64,000 bases of DNA from Stutzerimonas stutzeri (GTDB taxonomy: Bacteria; Pseudomonadota; Gammaproteobacteria; Pseudomonadales; Pseudomonadaceae): positions 2,183,001 to 2,247,000 of the forward strand of contig NZ_CP036186.1 in the NCBI RefSeq assembly GCF_015291885.1. Direction: 5' to 3'. The notes beneath the pieces are model-generated. The model did not search any database, was not told the origin of the DNA, and saw only the letters and a program-made list of their open reading frames with translations. A program made the position numbers and the translations under genes. The number at the start of each line of letters is the position of its first letter. Positions within the stretch are counted from its first letter, which is position 1. Positions 63,739-64,000 of the stretch are shown here, piece after piece.

Positions 63739-64000
63739 ATGCTTGGCTCAGTGGACTGGGATGACAGCCTGGTACAACGTTACGGGCAGATCGGGCGACT
63801 GCATTGCAGCTATCCGGCGGCGGTCGATTTCAGCGACCGTATCGCACCACTGGACTTGCTACGTGCGCTGCGGGAAAGCCGCCGAGCAGGGCGTCCGCTT
63901 TCCATCGCGATTCAGCAGCCCGACGGCGCAGAGTTGAAGCCCGGCGAGGCAGCGGCCTACCAGCTGCGTCTTGAGCGCGAGATCGATCAACTCGGTTGCC
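63739..64000 (+). CDS. HemN-like protein lacking radical-SAM cysteines (partial)
   Basis: The first 87 residues visible resemble the N-terminus of oxygen-independent coproporphyrinogen III oxidase: a WDDSLVQRYG start, CSYPAAVDFSDRIAPLDLLR and ALRESRRAGRPLSIAIQQPD. Where HemN has an iron-sulfur CxxxCxxC after the PLSLYVHIPF-like strand, this protein has QQPDGAELKPGEAAAYQLRL. The three cluster cysteines are missing. It could be a HemN paralogue with a different role or an inactive copy. The gene runs off the window edge. GGGAGG precedes the ATG, and an ANR/DNR-type box lies upstream, as is usual for hemN. Confidence 0.65.
   Translation, partial: MLGSVDWDDSLVQRYGQIGRLHCSYPAAVDFSDRIAPLDLLRALRESRRAGRPLSIAIQQPDGAELKPGEAAAYQLRLEREIDQLGC

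Overview
The window looks like a chromosomal segment of a gamma-proteobacterial pseudomonad, most likely the Stutzerimonas (Pseudomonas stutzeri) group. The evidence is high GC, Pseudomonas-type gene sets (kdpFABC, mmsAB, cvrA, nirBD with a Ser/Thr kinase), a CrcZ/CrcY-type Hfq/Crc-sequestering RNA, and a denitrifier-style hemN-like gene behind an ANR/DNR-type box. No rRNA, tRNA, CRISPR or prophage was seen. The one clear mobile element is an IS630-family insertion sequence at the left.

Layout. 1-2.4 kb: small membrane protein, IS630 element, then an RNA gene with a sigma-54 promoter, CbrB-like upstream sites, many A-rich (AAnAAnAA) motifs and a strong terminator. 2.4-9.1 kb: a valine/isobutyrate catabolic operon on the minus strand (mmsA, enoyl-CoA hydratase, mmsB, 3-hydroxyisobutyryl-CoA hydrolase, acyl-CoA dehydrogenase) with a divergent LysR gene. 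Three of its five 5' regions carry the same A-rich motif that the RNA would titrate. 9.1-17.8 kb: palindromic repeats, a DUF2892 protein and kdpFABC-D-E, in which kdpD is broken. 17.8-27.6 kb: alpha-glucan phosphorylase, an endonuclease/exonuclease/phosphatase-family protein, a frameshifted divergent class A PBP, AraC regulator plus AzlCD exporter, and an SH3-domain envelope protein. 28-33.2 kb: hybrid histidine kinase, then a KtrB/TrkH-type K+ channel gene with an in-frame stop, and ktrA. 33.3-37.9 kb: GFA-family protein, FdhF/YdeP oxidoreductase, fdhD, LysR. 37.9-48.3 kb: frameshifted AraC, degenerate GGDEF protein, 5'-truncated TonB receptor, lipoprotein beta-propeller phytase, then exbB-exbD-tonB-phoX behind a three-repeat Pho box. 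This block reads as an organic-phosphate scavenging locus. 48.4-56.6 kb: a structured intergenic element, pgpA-like gene, cvrA/nhaP2 K+/H+ antiporter, second hybrid kinase, SF1 helicase. 56.6-62.5 kb: nitrate/nitrite assimilation (nirB, nirD, FocA/NirC channel, PP2C-kinase fusion) with a sigma-54 promoter, an ANTAR-type two-hairpin motif and a leader terminator. 62.7-64 kb: sirtuin and the start of a HemN-like protein without the radical-SAM cysteines.

Two themes stand out. First, regulation by RNA: the CrcZ-like RNA beside an operon carrying Crc/Hfq-type sites, and the nirB antitermination leader. Second, gene damage: kdpD (two compensating indels plus a TGA), ktrB (TAA), the PBP (an extra A in the KTG codons), an AraC gene (+1) and the TonB receptor (lost 5' end). 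Both high-affinity K+ uptake systems are among the casualties. Some indels could be sequencing errors, so reads should be checked before calling decay.
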